DNA of 64,000 bases from Terriglobales bacterium (GCA_035561515.1 DATMXP010000007.1:248001-312000); one strand, 5' to 3'. Positions 15,662 to 25,027 are shown, counted from the stretch's first letter. Notes: a model not told the origin generated them from the letters alone. Made by a program: numbers and translations.

Positions 15662-16507
15662 ATGCTCATCACCGACTGCCACGTACACATCGAGCCGTAC
15701 TGGATGATGGATCCGACGGCCGCCTCCATGATGCACAAGAAGCGGCCCAATCACGCTGAAATCGAAGAGTTCAGTCAGAATCCCAAAAAGTTTCTCGCAT
15801 ACATGGATGCCTGCGGCATTGATCGCACGGTGCTGATCAATTACGCAGCTCCCGAGACACTAGGCTTCACCATGGACGTAAACGAGTGGGTGTTGAAGTA
15901 CTGCGCCACGGATAAGGAACGGTTGCTGCCGTGTGGGGGCGTGCATCCCAAGCTTACGAGCAATCCGGAAGGCGATGTACGGCGATTGATCGACGCCGGC
16001 GTGAGATTGTTCAAAGTTCATCCGCCGCACCAGTTGCTGTATCCGAATGACTACCTGAACGGCAACAAGGCCCTGGAAGCGATCTACCGTGTGGCGGAAG
16101 AGAGCGGCGTGCCGGTGATGATCCATACGGGGACGTCGGTGTTCCCAAAGGCGCGCAGCAAGTTTGGTGATCCCATCTATGTTGACGATGTCGCGATTGA
16201 TTTCCCGAAGCTGAAGATACTTGTGGCACACGGAGGGCGTCCGATCTGGATGGATACGGCGTTCTTTCTGGTGCGGCGGCACGCGAATGTGTACCTCGAT
16301 ATCAGCGGCATTCCGCCGCGCACGCTACTGGAGTACTTCCCGCGGCTGCAGGAGATCGCGACGAAGACGCTATTCGGAACGGACTGGCCGGGACCAGGCG
16401 TGCCGGACATCAAGCGGAACCTGGAAGACTTCCGCGCGTTGGACATCAGCGAACCGGCGAAGCGGGCGATATTGTCAGAGACCGCGCTGGAGATATGGCC
16501 GGAGTAG
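15662..16507 (+). CDS. Amidohydrolase-2 family metal-dependent hydrolase
   Basis: A 281-residue TIM-barrel hydrolase. Metal ligands are visible in the N-terminal DCHVHIEP, in VMIHTGTS, in VAHGGRPIW and in the Asp of LFGTDWPGPG. This pattern fits the amidohydrolase-2 family, which includes decarboxylases such as ACMSD and gamma-resorcylate decarboxylase as well as lactone hydrolases. Its place at the end of an aromatic-CoA gene run makes a decarboxylase or ring-cleavage product hydrolase possible, but the reaction is not determined. The gene is convergent with the L,D-transpeptidase. Confidence 0.85.
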   Translation: MLITDCHVHIEPYWMMDPTAASMMHKKRPNHAEIEEFSQNPKKFLAYMDACGIDRTVLINYAAPETLGFTMDVNEWVLKYCATDKERLLPCGGVHPKLTSNPEGDVRRLIDAGVRLFKVHPPHQLLYPNDYLNGNKALEAIYRVAEESGVPVMIHTGTSVFPKARSKFGDPIYVDDVAIDFPKLKILVAHGGRPIWMDTAFFLVRRHANVYLDISGIPPRTLLEYFPRLQEIATKTLFGTDWPGPGVPDIKRNLEDFRALDISEPAKRAILSETALEIWPE

Positions 16508-16534
16508 CGATAGGTCCGGGAGGTCTCGGTTGGG

Positions 16535-17326
16535 CTACGGAAGCTGCCAGGAGTCCTTTAGCTGTTTGTACAGCGGTGCGGGGAACTGAATGAGCACCGG
16601 GCTTTTACTTGCGTCGAGCCAGCGCACAACTTCTTGAAGGTTGCGTTCTTCCATCGCCGTGCAACCGGCGGTGCCTCGGTCCGAACCTTTCCAGATATGC
16701 AGGAAGATGCATGAACCTGCACCTGCTACCTTGAGGTGGTTGTAGTCGACAGTCGCGCCTAATTTATATACGTCAATGGTGCGCATCTTTTCGGAGCTGT
16801 CCCAGTCGGTGTGGCTCATCTGCTTGACGTCGACGATCTGGTTGTACGAGCGGGAGTTCGGGTCGTCGACACACTCGATGGATTCCGTAAGCTGACGGTA
16901 GGGAAGCTTGGTTTCGGGGGTGGTGGGATCGAAGCCAAAGGCTTCTACGATGGGGAAGATACCGGCGGGTGAGCGCCCGTCCCCTTCTTTCTTGATCGGA
17001 TCGCTAATGGATGCAGGCAGTTCGATCAAGGCGTCCCAACCGAGGCCGCTCTTGCCGACGACGATCGGAACGTTTTCCCCGACCTGTCGCCACTGGTCCC
17101 CGACCTTCTCGTAACGAATGAGAGTGCCCGAAACGTTATTCCAACCGGGCGTGGTAACGACAAGAGCCTGCTTGGCGTTGCCGAGCGTTTCCTGGTAAGG
17201 CTGTGGAAGTGGCATCGCCACCGCTCTGGTTGGTGCTTTCCCGGTGGGCTTGCGGGTGCGTTTCTGAGCGGAGACGTTCACGGTAATCAGCGAAAACAGG
17301 AGCAAGAACACAAGGTAGCGGTTCAC
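16535..17326 (-). CDS. Secreted L,D-transpeptidase-like protein (YkuD fold)
   Basis: A 263-residue exported protein with a signal peptide (MNRYLVFLLLFSLITVNVSA). The catalytic region LHIWKGSDRGTAGCTAM has the His and the nucleophilic Cys of the YkuD family, with GTAGC replacing the usual S-H-G-C. Enzymes of this family cross-link peptidoglycan through a Cys thioester, or attach proteins to it. A Pro/Lys-rich linker follows the signal peptide. The start codon is GTG at 17326. It stands alone on its strand, downstream of the S46 peptidase and beyond that gene's terminator. Confidence 0.82.
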   Translation of the reverse strand: MNRYLVFLLLFSLITVNVSAQKRTRKPTGKAPTRAVAMPLPQPYQETLGNAKQALVVTTPGWNNVSGTLIRYEKVGDQWRQVGENVPIVVGKSGLGWDALIELPASISDPIKKEGDGRSPAGIFPIVEAFGFDPTTPETKLPYRQLTESIECVDDPNSRSYNQIVDVKQMSHTDWDSSEKMRTIDVYKLGATVDYNHLKVAGAGSCIFLHIWKGSDRGTAGCTAMEERNLQEVVRWLDASKSPVLIQFPAPLYKQLKDSWQLP

Positions 17327-17390
17327 GTGAGAATCTTACGAAGTCCCGGGAGTTTCGGAAAGTGGGAAGGCATTCTTTGGTTTCGCTACG

Positions 17391-17421
17391 GAAAAAGAAA
17401 GGCCGGTCGAAACGACCGGCC
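17391..17421 (-). terminator. Intrinsic terminator of the S46 peptidase gene
   Basis: A perfect 9-base stem, GGCCGGTCG at 17401-17409 with CGACCGGCC at 17413-17421, is followed on the minus strand by TTTCTTTTTC. Confidence 0.85.
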
Positions 17422-17440
17422 TACACGGAGTTTGCTGTAG

Positions 17441-19549
17441 CTACTTTCCTACGTTCGTCTGAACATCGGAGACGATCTTGCCGTTGATCAACTCTTCGGC
17501 CAGTGGTTTTGCGTTGTAGATTGCGCGCAGAGACTCCTGAATGCCGCGTGCATCCACGGCGACCGCACGACCCTGTACGCCTTCAAAGTAATAACGCCAG
17601 GGAAGTGATTGGATATTGCCGTCGAAGATAATGCCGACGACTTCGGCGTTCTTATCGACCACGGGGCTACCGGAGTTGCCACCAATGATGTCGGCAGTGG
17701 AGACGAAGTTCAGCGGAGTACGTGGATTCAACTGCCTGCGTGAAGAGTCCCACGACGCCGGAAGCACGTGGTCGGCCTTTGCCTTGTTGTTCGACGCGTA
17801 CTCGAATGCCTGACCCATGGTGGTGAAGGGGGCCACTGTCTTGCCGTTCTCCTTGTAGCTCTTCACGGAACCGTAGCTCAGGCGCAAGGTGAAGGTTGCG
17901 TCGGGCGGGTTCTTCAGACCTTCCAGCTCGAACTTCAGCTTGGCGATCTTTGCGCCTTCGCGCTTTTCCACGGCATCCACTTCGTCGTCGTAGACTTTGC
18001 GGAATTTGCGGGCTTCAGGATCGAGTTCACGCATGAAGGCGATGAGCGTGTCGTCGGAGGCGTCGATGGCGGCCTGTCCGCCTTCGTACAACTTACGGCG
18101 ATAATCGACATCATCCAGCTTCGTGCCGGCGATCAACTCCTCGGCGCGTTTGTCGGGCGACTTTCCGGCTAGCAGTTTCTCGACGAATGCTGCGTCTGCT
18201 CCCGTGACGTGCTCCTTCATCTGCTCGAGGTAGGTAGTCAGCAGTCGAACCTCGAGGGTCTCGTACACCGGTGCGGTGGTGAACAGATCCTGCTCAAGGG
18301 AGTCGAGGGCAGAGTCGCGGTACTCGCGAAGACGGTCGGCGTTCGCTTTCGGCTTCTCGGCGGCCAAGCGGACCAGGTCGCGTGCGAAGCTGCCAAGGTC
18401 ATTGCGGAGACCTCCACGCTTCTCGAAGAAGGTGTATGGCATATAAATCTTCTTGTGAGTCTCCATGGCGCGGGCGATGGCGGACCAGGGGTCGCCAATT
18501 TCGACTTCGCGTTTGGAATCCCCAAGAACCAGTTGGCGGAGCTTTTGCTCGTCGGCTGCATAGCGGGCCATTACTTCTTTGTTCTGGAGCCCGACGTTAT
18601 AGCCCTTCGTTGCCTTGAGCGAGTTTTCGAGGCCGAAGATGGGCTCGCGCGCCAGGCGCCCATTCTCCGCGGATTGCGAACCGAACGCCTTTAGCTTCTC
18701 GATGCGGCACTTGTAGGTTTCGAACTTGAAGGGATAGTCGGTGTCGCGCAGGAAGTTGCGCTGTGCTTCGGTGAGCCAGCGTCCCGTGGAACCCGGGTGT
18801 CCGGAGACGAAGATAGGATCGCCATCCTTAATGCCGTTGCGGCTCCAGACAAGGTAGTCCTTGATCACCGCGGGCTTGTTGTTCTCATAGGCGCGGAAAA
18901 AGGTGATGTCGAGGTCGTAGCGGGGAAAGGTGAAGTTGTCTTCGTCGCCGCCAAAGAAGGCCATCTGGAATTCAGGCGCGAATACCAGGCGCACGTCCGT
19001 GTACTTTTTGTAACGATAAAGGTGGTACATGCCGCCGGAGTAGAGAGACACGACGTCGCAGCGGAGGCCGGTGCTGGTGTGGCAGTCCTTCTCGATGGCA
19101 GTCATGGCGGCGCGCTGGGCCTTGCTGACATCGGCGCTGCTCATGTTCGGCTGCACAGCGGCGTTCACCTTGGCGGTGACGTCGTCGATGCTTTGCAGCA
19201 CAATCAGCTCAAGGTTCGGGCATTTCTGCTCGTCGAGTTGGGTTTTGGCGTAGAAGCCGTTCTTCATGTAATCGGCCCCACCGGACTTGGAAAGCTCCTG
19301 GACGCAGCGTGCCCCGACGTGATGGTTGGTGAATACCAGACCATCGGCCGATACAAAGGATCCCGAGCCATTGGGGAAGCGGACAGACGAGAGTCGGACG
19401 TGGTCGAGCCAAGTGTTGGAGGGCTCGAATCCATAAGCGGCCTTGATCTTGTCCTTGGGAACGGCATTAAACAGCCACATGCCTTCTTCGGCAGGCGATA
19501 TAGCGACAAATGTGACCAGCAACAGCAAGGGAAGAAGTGCTTTCTTCAT
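17441..19549 (-). CDS. Family S46 dipeptidyl peptidase (DPP7/DPP11-like)
   Basis: A 702-residue exported serine peptidase that releases dipeptides from peptides in the periplasm. It has a signal peptide (MKKALLPLLLLVTFVAISPA). The chymotrypsin-like catalytic residues are recognisable: His in LVFTNHHVGARCV, a candidate Asp in the FPRYDLDITFFRAY region, and Ser in IGGNSGSPVVD. The large helical insert expected of S46 enzymes accounts for the length of about 700. A GGAG on the minus strand precedes the ATG at 19549. It is a single-gene unit. Substrate preference (DPP7 or DPP11) is not assigned. Confidence 0.93.
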   Translation of the reverse strand: MKKALLPLLLLVTFVAISPAEEGMWLFNAVPKDKIKAAYGFEPSNTWLDHVRLSSVRFPNGSGSFVSADGLVFTNHHVGARCVQELSKSGGADYMKNGFYAKTQLDEQKCPNLELIVLQSIDDVTAKVNAAVQPNMSSADVSKAQRAAMTAIEKDCHTSTGLRCDVVSLYSGGMYHLYRYKKYTDVRLVFAPEFQMAFFGGDEDNFTFPRYDLDITFFRAYENNKPAVIKDYLVWSRNGIKDGDPIFVSGHPGSTGRWLTEAQRNFLRDTDYPFKFETYKCRIEKLKAFGSQSAENGRLAREPIFGLENSLKATKGYNVGLQNKEVMARYAADEQKLRQLVLGDSKREVEIGDPWSAIARAMETHKKIYMPYTFFEKRGGLRNDLGSFARDLVRLAAEKPKANADRLREYRDSALDSLEQDLFTTAPVYETLEVRLLTTYLEQMKEHVTGADAAFVEKLLAGKSPDKRAEELIAGTKLDDVDYRRKLYEGGQAAIDASDDTLIAFMRELDPEARKFRKVYDDEVDAVEKREGAKIAKLKFELEGLKNPPDATFTLRLSYGSVKSYKENGKTVAPFTTMGQAFEYASNNKAKADHVLPASWDSSRRQLNPRTPLNFVSTADIIGGNSGSPVVDKNAEVVGIIFDGNIQSLPWRYYFEGVQGRAVAVDARGIQESLRAIYNAKPLAEELINGKIVSDVQTNVGK

Positions 19550-19868
19550 CTAAATCTCCGAACGGGATGTCGAGACAGGTAACCGTCCGGACTATAAAGG
19601 CTGGCAGACAAAGGAGATGTGACGAGTAGCCGCCCGCACGGTGACAAGCATGGGGTAGGCTGCAAAAGAGCACAGCAGGAGCGGGGTTCGGACGGTCGTC
19701 ACACGCGGCTGTGACGTATGATGACGCATGAAACCGTTTAAGGTATAAAGATAGGTTGGCTCAAGGGCCGCGCTGTGCCTGTGGGAACGGCCGCCCAATG
19801 AGTTTTCGCTGGTGCTCCACCGGGGTCTTCAGCATCACAAAATAGGCACTTCATTTAGCGAGGCTATT
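19550..19868. other. Divergent intergenic region, peptidase / citrate synthase
   Basis: I see no gene here. It must contain two divergent promoters. A 7-base dyad and a 10-base tandem repeat lie in the middle (19697-19731, listed separately). A TATAAA-like box occurs near 19743. The in-frame extension of citrate synthase to 19812 lacks a good start and is left out. Confidence 0.5.
19697..19731. promoter_or_regulatory. Dyad and tandem repeat upstream of citrate synthase
   Basis: CGTCACA (19697-19703) and TGTGACG (19710-19716) form a perfect 7-base dyad with a 6-base centre. It overlaps a tandem of two 10-base units, TGACGTATGA (19712-19721) and TGACGCATGA (19722-19731). The arrangement looks like a regulator-binding site, about 140 bases before the start codon. 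Confidence 0.4.
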
Positions 19869-21008
19869 ATGTCCACCACCACAGCGGCGCCCAAGGGATT
19901 AGAAGGAATCGTTGCCGCAAATTCAAGCATTTGCTATATCGACGGCGATGCCGGTGTACTCGCCTATCGCGGGTACGATATTCACGACCTTGCGGTACAT
20001 TCCACGTTCGAAGAAGTCTGCTACCTGCTCTGGTTTGGCCGGATGCCGAACCGCCAGGAACTGCAGGATCTCTCGATCAGCCTTTGGCGTGAGAGCAAGC
20101 TGGATGCAGGCATTATCAGCTTGCTGCGCCAGGCGCCGGGCCACACCCTGCCAATGGACGTGCTCAGGACAGTGGTTTCCGCGCTGGCCTGGTTTGATCC
20201 CGAAGAGAAGTGCAACGATCACGGTTGCAATATCCGCAAAGCCATCCGACTGACGGCGCAGATCTCGATGATCGTGGCGTATTACGATCGAGTTCGTAAA
20301 GGCCTGCCGCTAATCGAGCCTGACCGGTACCTTTCCCACGCCGGCAACTTCCTGTACATGCTGACCGGCGAGCGTCCGTCGAAGACGGCGGAGCGCGCGT
20401 TTGATGTGGCGCTGATTCTGCACGCCGACCATGAATTGAACGCTTCGACATTCGCGGGCCGCGTGATTGCGGCAACGCTCTCGGATATGCACTCGGCTGT
20501 GACGGGCGCGATTGGCGCCTTGAAGGGCCCCTTGCACGGTGGAGCAAACGAGGCTGTGTTCCGCATTCTGGAATCGATCGACGAGTCCGGCGCGGATCCG
20601 GTGGAATACGTAAAAGGTATGCTGGCCCAAAAGAAGAAGATCCCTGGGTTCGGTCATCGCGTGTACCACACGGAAGATCCGCGTGCGACGCACCTGCGCC
20701 GTATGTCGGAAGAACTGGGCACTTCCAGTGGAGTGCCGAAATGGTTTGAGTATTCGAAGAAGATCGAGGAGTTTGTCCGTGGCGACAAGAAGTTGAATGC
20801 GAATGTGGACTTCTACTCGGCTTCCACGTACCACACGCTGGGAATCGATATCGACCTGTTCACGCCGATTTTCGCGGTGTCGCGTATTTCGGGATGGGCG
20901 GCGCACATCATCGAGCAGTTAGATGACAATCGCCTGATTCGTCCGCGTGCGGAGTACGAAGGACTGATCCCACCGCAGAAGTACGTACCGATCGAGCAGC
21001 GAGGATAG
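19869..21008 (+). CDS. gltA: Citrate synthase (citrate/2-methylcitrate synthase family)
   Basis: A 379-residue enzyme joining oxaloacetate and acetyl-CoA to give citrate at the entry of the TCA cycle. The catalytic residues sit in GPLHGGANEAVFRIL (His), FGHRVYHTEDPRA (His) and VDFYSASTYHTLGI (Asp). The short length (about 380 rather than 430) is that of the dimeric class, which includes 2-methylcitrate synthases, so propionate metabolism is a minor alternative. The ATG at 19869 follows AGCGAGGC. No prp genes are near, which favours citrate synthase. It ends in a strong terminator. Confidence 0.93.
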   Translation: MSTTTAAPKGLEGIVAANSSICYIDGDAGVLAYRGYDIHDLAVHSTFEEVCYLLWFGRMPNRQELQDLSISLWRESKLDAGIISLLRQAPGHTLPMDVLRTVVSALAWFDPEEKCNDHGCNIRKAIRLTAQISMIVAYYDRVRKGLPLIEPDRYLSHAGNFLYMLTGERPSKTAERAFDVALILHADHELNASTFAGRVIAATLSDMHSAVTGAIGALKGPLHGGANEAVFRILESIDESGADPVEYVKGMLAQKKKIPGFGHRVYHTEDPRATHLRRMSEELGTSSGVPKWFEYSKKIEEFVRGDKKLNANVDFYSASTYHTLGIDIDLFTPIFAVSRISGWAAHIIEQLDDNRLIRPRAEYEGLIPPQKYVPIEQRG

Positions 21009-21023
21009 AAGTATTTAGTCATA

Positions 21024-21052
21024 AGGCCCGGGCTTCGGCTCGGGCCTTTTTG
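21024..21052 (+). terminator. Intrinsic terminator after citrate synthase
   Basis: AGGCCCG at 21024-21030 pairs with CGGGCCT at 21041-21047 and extends inward over a TTCG tetraloop. It is followed by TTTTTG. Confidence 0.9.
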
Positions 21053-21117
21053 TTACCATCGGAGGAAACGCGGAGCGAATCCGCGACCTTAACCGGATCA
21101 TCTACGATACAGACGAC

Positions 21118-22287
21118 ATGATGCGGCGCGCCTACCTGGACAATAACGCGACTACGCCTGTGCTTCTTGAGGTTCTAGAGGTCATGCAGCCCTATTTCCT
21201 CGAGCAGTTCGGGAATGCGTCGTCTATCCATCACCATGGGCAGCAAACGCGTGCGGCCGTTGAGCGTGCACGTGAGTCGGTGGCGGACCTGGTTGGGGCG
21301 CGTCCAGCGGAGATCGTGTTTACCAGCGGCGGAACTGAAGCCGACAACCTCGCGATCTTCGGACTGGTTCAGTCCGGCGATCACGTCATCACTTCCACGA
21401 TCGAGCATCACGCGGTGCTGAACGCATGTCATCGACTGGAAGAGATAGGGTGTGAGGTCACGTATGTGCCGGTGGATGGGCAGGCTGTGGTTGATCCCGA
21501 AGCGATCAAGGGCGCGTTGCGGCCGAACACGAAGCTGATCTCCATCATGGCGGCGAACAACGAAACGGGCGTGGTGCAGCAGGTATCGGAGATCGGGAAG
21601 ATCGCTGCCGAAGCTGACGTCTACTTCCATACGGACGCCGTGCAGGCCGCAGGAAAGATCCCAATCGATGTGCTGGAGTGGCAGTGCGATCTGCTGAGCA
21701 TTTCAGGGCACAAGATTCATGCGCCACAGGGCATCGGCGCGCTGTACGTGCGAAAGGGAACGCTGCTGCAACCGCTGTTCTACGGAGGGCGGCACGAGCG
21801 CTCACGTCGTGCGGGCACCGAGAATGTGCCGGGCATTGTAGGGTTGGGAAAGGCTGCGGAGATTGCCAAACGGGGATTCGAAGACGGCAGCGTAGCGAAG
21901 ATCGCAGAGATGCGCGATCGCGTCGAGAAGACGGTGCTGAGATCGTTTGACCAAGTTGGCGTGAACAGCGGGTCGGTGCCACGCGTCCCGAATACGACGA
22001 ATGTCCATTTCGACTGTATCGAAGGTGAAGCGCTGGTGATTGCTCTTGATTTGAAGGGCGTGGCGGTTTCGACTGGAGCGGCGTGCTCGTCGGGGGCGAT
22101 CGAACCATCGCACGTACTTACCGCGATGGGGTTAAGTGCCGACCGTGCCCGGGCGAGCATACGATTCAGCCTGGGGAAGCAGAACACGCCGGAAGACGTG
22201 GATTTCCTGCTGGCGGTGCTGCCGGATACCGTGGCGAGGCTCAGGGAGTTAAGTCCGGTTTACAATAAGACAGTGGTCAGAGGTTAG
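21118..22287 (+). CDS. iscS: Cysteine desulfurase (NifS/IscS family)
   Basis: A 389-residue PLP enzyme that takes sulfur from cysteine as a persulfide for Fe-S clusters and tRNA thiolation. The PLP Lys lies in SISGHKIHAPQG, the conserved His in STIEHHAVL, and the catalytic Cys on the mobile loop in STGAACSSGAIEPSH. The length and the loop SSG-containing motif fit group I (IscS/NifS). The next gene is mnmA, the tRNA 2-thiouridylase that receives this sulfur, so the pair is functionally coherent. No iscU or iscR is nearby. ATG at 21118, or 21121 directly after. Confidence 0.94.
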   Translation: MMRRAYLDNNATTPVLLEVLEVMQPYFLEQFGNASSIHHHGQQTRAAVERARESVADLVGARPAEIVFTSGGTEADNLAIFGLVQSGDHVITSTIEHHAVLNACHRLEEIGCEVTYVPVDGQAVVDPEAIKGALRPNTKLISIMAANNETGVVQQVSEIGKIAAEADVYFHTDAVQAAGKIPIDVLEWQCDLLSISGHKIHAPQGIGALYVRKGTLLQPLFYGGRHERSRRAGTENVPGIVGLGKAAEIAKRGFEDGSVAKIAEMRDRVEKTVLRSFDQVGVNSGSVPRVPNTTNVHFDCIEGEALVIALDLKGVAVSTGAACSSGAIEPSHVLTAMGLSADRARASIRFSLGKQNTPEDVDFLLAVLPDTVARLRELSPVYNKTVVRG

Positions 22288-22301
22288 TGGACAGTGGTCA
22301 G
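22269..22301 (+). repeat. 12-base direct repeat at the iscS-mnmA junction
   Basis: GACAGTGGTCAG occurs at 22269-22280 and 22290-22301. The first copy is within the last codons of the desulfurase gene, just before its stop. It is probably a short slippage duplication. Confidence 0.5.
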
Positions 22302-22350
22302 TTTTCCTGCCTGATTCAAGCTTCCAGCCAATCTGAACTGCACTTTAAAG

Positions 22351-23460
22351 ATGAGCACAAAGACTATCGCGGTAGCCATGTCGGGCGGTGTGGATTCGTC
22401 CACCGTCGCGGCCATGCTGCGCGCAGAGGGGCATAACGTCATCGGCTTGACGATGCAGTTGTGGAACCAGCGTCGCCTGGCTGGGTCGCATGGAATGCCC
22501 GAAGCGGTGCAGGGTCGTTGCTGCTCGATCGACGACGTGTACGATGCCCGTCATGTCGCGCAGGTGCTCGGGATTCCGTATTACGTTGTGAATCACGAGA
22601 AACGGTTTGAGAAGGATGTGGTGCGTCCGTTTGTCGAGGATTACCTGAGTGGGCGCACACCGATCCCATGCAGCTTGTGCAACAACCATCTCAAGTTCGA
22701 CCAGTTGCTGATTACGGCGCGCCAGATTGGCGCCGATCTGCTTGCAACGGGGCATTACGCGCAGGTGGAGCAGGACCAGCAGAGTGGACGCTGGCTGCTG
22801 AAGCGTCCGGTGGATCGGGCGAAGGACCAGACGTACTTCCTGTTTGGGCTGACTCAGGATCAGCTTAGTCGCACGCTGTTTCCGCTCGGCGGAATGAATA
22901 AGCCGCAGGTTCGGGAGCTTGCGAAGCAGCACGGACTGGCGCTGGCAGAGAAGCCGGATTCGCAGGAGATATGCTTTGTCCCCAATGGTGACTACAAGGC
23001 TTTCATCGACGCCTACCTCGAGGAGCAGGGCGAATCGTTGCCTGATACGTCGGGTGAACTCGTCACCAGCAACGGGGAAGTCGTTGGCACGCATAGTGGG
23101 GTTCACAACTTTACCGTGGGCCAACGCAAGGGGTTAGGCGTCGCGACCGGATCACCGCTGTATGTCATTCAATTAAATTGCGAGAAGCACCAGGTTGTGG
23201 TGGGCAGCGGCGACGAACTGCTCAGCCGGACCATGAAGGCAAAGCGGCTGAACTGGGTTTCGATTCCAGAAATGACGGAACCGATTCGGGTGACTGCCAA
23301 GATACGCCACCGGCACGAAGCTGCCGCAGCAACCGTCGAAGTAGCCGGAACAGATGAGGCGCTCGTAACGTTTGATAATCCGCAGCGCGCGATCACGCCG
23401 GGACAAGCCGTGGTGTTCTACCAGGGCGATATTGTCGTCGGTGGCGGCTGGATCGCCTAG
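22351..23460 (+). CDS. mnmA: tRNA-specific 2-thiouridylase MnmA
   Basis: A 369-residue enzyme that thiolates wobble U34 of tRNA-Lys, Glu and Gln, adenylating the base with ATP. The N-terminal PP-loop [16 protein letters not shown] is intact. The catalytic Cys pair is visible in IPCSLCN and [11 protein letters not shown]. The central and C-terminal beta-barrel domains are present ([10 protein letters not shown] to the end). Its sulfur comes from a cysteine desulfurase, encoded immediately upstream. Full family length, no defects. Confidence 0.96.
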   Translation: MSTKTIAVAMSGGVDSSTVAAMLRAEGHNVIGLTMQLWNQRRLAGSHGMPEAVQGRCCSIDDVYDARHVAQVLGIPYYVVNHEKRFEKDVVRPFVEDYLSGRTPIPCSLCNNHLKFDQLLITARQIGADLLATGHYAQVEQDQQSGRWLLKRPVDRAKDQTYFLFGLTQDQLSRTLFPLGGMNKPQVRELAKQHGLALAEKPDSQEICFVPNGDYKAFIDAYLEEQGESLPDTSGELVTSNGEVVGTHSGVHNFTVGQRKGLGVATGSPLYVIQLNCEKHQVVVGSGDELLSRTMKAKRLNWVSIPEMTEPIRVTAKIRHRHEAAAATVEVAGTDEALVTFDNPQRAITPGQAVVFYQGDIVVGGGWIA

Positions 23461-23495
23461 GCAAACCACGATGCCGGAGCGGCATCTCCCAATAT

Positions 23496-24422
23496 GTGAA
23501 ATCTTGTATCCGGTTATTCATTGCCCTTCTACTTAGCATTTTGGCCGGTTGCGGTGGCGGGAGTCCCGGCGAGAATCTGCCGAATACACCGCAAGGAAAA
23601 GTGTCGGCGCAGCATGTCATCATCGTCGTGTTCGAGAACCAGAATTTCGACGACATGATTGGCAGTCCCGACATGCCTTACTTCAACACACTGGCCCAGC
23701 AGAAGGCGCTGGCGACGCAGTATTACGCCAGTACGCATCCGTCGATCGGCAACTATTTCATGCTGACTGCCGGAACCGTGCTGACGAATGACGGCACATT
23801 CCCTGGCACGTTCAATGCGGACAATGTTGCGAGCCGCATTGCGGCGGCAGGCAAGACGTGGAAGATGTATGCGCAATCGTTGCCCGCGGTGGGGTATGTG
23901 GGTGGCGATCAGTATCCGTATGTAAAGCATCACAATCCGTTTGCGTACTACGACAACGTGATCAACGATCCGGCGCAGAAGAGACGCATCGTACCGTTTT
24001 CGCAATTCCGCGCGGACGTGGACGCAGGCACCTTGCCGAACTATTCGTTCGTGATTCCGAATGAGGTAAACAACGGCCACGATTGCCCGGATGGAACGGA
24101 CCACATGAACTGTTCGCTTTCGGCGCGGGTGGGAGAGATCGACAACTGGCTGAAGAACAACTTCCAGAGCCTGATCGAGGATGCAAACTTCATGAAAGAC
24201 ACGATTGTGATCCTGACGCTGGATGAGTCAGCGACCGATGATACGCGTGGCGGCGGCAGAATTCCGACGATCTTAATGGGCGCGGGGATCAAGACCAACT
24301 TCCAGTCTTCTAATGTGTACCAGCACGACAGCCTGCTTCGGTTCAGCCTGGAGGCGATCGGCGTGAACGGCGCGCCGGGGCAGGGAGCGAATGCACCGGG
24401 TATGGGTGAGTTCCTTCAGTAA
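23496..24422 (+). CDS. Phosphoesterase-family lipoprotein (AcpA/PLC-like)
   Basis: A 308-residue lipoprotein. The signal peptide ends in a lipobox, SILAGCGGG, so Cys19 is the lipidated residue. The domain is the phosphoesterase family of bacterial acid phosphatases and phospholipase C. Motifs are VVFENQNFDDMIG near the N-terminus, THPSIGNYFMLTAG, and a metal-binding LTLDESATDD near the C-terminus. It probably hydrolyses phosphate esters at the cell surface. The start is GTG at 23496 with no clear ribosome binding site. It is convergent with the 24480 gene across a bidirectional terminator. A larger relative is encoded at 34253-36640. Confidence 0.85.
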   Translation: MKSCIRLFIALLLSILAGCGGGSPGENLPNTPQGKVSAQHVIIVVFENQNFDDMIGSPDMPYFNTLAQQKALATQYYASTHPSIGNYFMLTAGTVLTNDGTFPGTFNADNVASRIAAAGKTWKMYAQSLPAVGYVGGDQYPYVKHHNPFAYYDNVINDPAQKRRIVPFSQFRADVDAGTLPNYSFVIPNEVNNGHDCPDGTDHMNCSLSARVGEIDNWLKNNFQSLIEDANFMKDTIVILTLDESATDDTRGGGRIPTILMGAGIKTNFQSSNVYQHDSLLRFSLEAIGVNGAPGQGANAPGMGEFLQ

Positions 24423-24440
24423 ACGGTTTGCGGAAAGCAA

Positions 24441-24464
24441 AAGGCAGCGCCTCGGCGCTGCCTT
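24441..24464. terminator. Bidirectional intrinsic terminator
   Basis: AAGGCAGCGCC at 24441-24451 and GGCGCTGCCTT at 24454-24464 form an 11-base stem with a TC loop. A T-rich stretch follows in the plus direction (TTTCT), and in the minus direction (TTTTGC). Confidence 0.85.
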
Positions 24465-24479
24465 TCTGCATAAGAGGTG

Positions 24480-24989
24480 CTAGATGAACATCTCGTCGCG
24501 CGCTCCGGCGCCGTTTCCGGGCTGACGGCCACGACGTCCGCCGAAGAGCACGTTAATGCCGGTGGAAAATCCGGAGAGCAATCCGGCGAGTTGGCGTACC
24601 GGTGATATGACGGTGTGTTGCACGATTTCGGTGGTGGTTTCGACGCGGTCCATCGTACGGCTGACGAGTTCGTCGGCACGGACGACCTGGAGGCGCGTCC
24701 GATCCACGATATCGGTGATGGTGCTGTCGAGCTTATCGGCCTGGCTCTTCAACGTGACGCTGGTGTCGGCCAGGTTGCTGATGATGGTTTCCACCTGCGG
24801 TTTCGTAGTCTGCAGCAGGGCATTGGTGGCGTCGAGGATCGGCGTGGTGCGCTGATGGAGTTGTTCCGCCAGCGACGTCATCTTATCGCTGGTACGCCGG
24901 GCGACCATGAGGATGCCGATCAGCACCGCCGCTTGTACTGCGACAAGAATACCGATCTCGATTAGCAATATCGTGAACCGAGTTTCCAT
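24480..24989 (-). CDS. DUF948-like membrane protein
   Basis: A 169-residue protein with one N-terminal membrane helix (ILLIEIGILVAVQAAVLIGILMV). A long helical segment follows with the heptad-like pattern of DUF948 proteins (DATNALLQTTKPQVETIISNLADT). The C-terminal tail is Gly/Arg-rich. It follows the YtxH-domain gene on the same strand within 40 bases, a pairing also seen in Firmicutes where both proteins are stress-linked. Function unknown; probably a membrane-tethered coiled coil. Confidence 0.75.
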   Translation of the reverse strand: METRFTILLIEIGILVAVQAAVLIGILMVARRTSDKMTSLAEQLHQRTTPILDATNALLQTTKPQVETIISNLADTSVTLKSQADKLDSTITDIVDRTRLQVVRADELVSRTMDRVETTTEIVQHTVISPVRQLAGLLSGFSTGINVLFGGRRGRQPGNGAGARDEMFI

Positions 24990-25027
24990 ACCGGGTCCTT
25001 CCGCCGGAGGCTAAATCCGGCAGTGCG

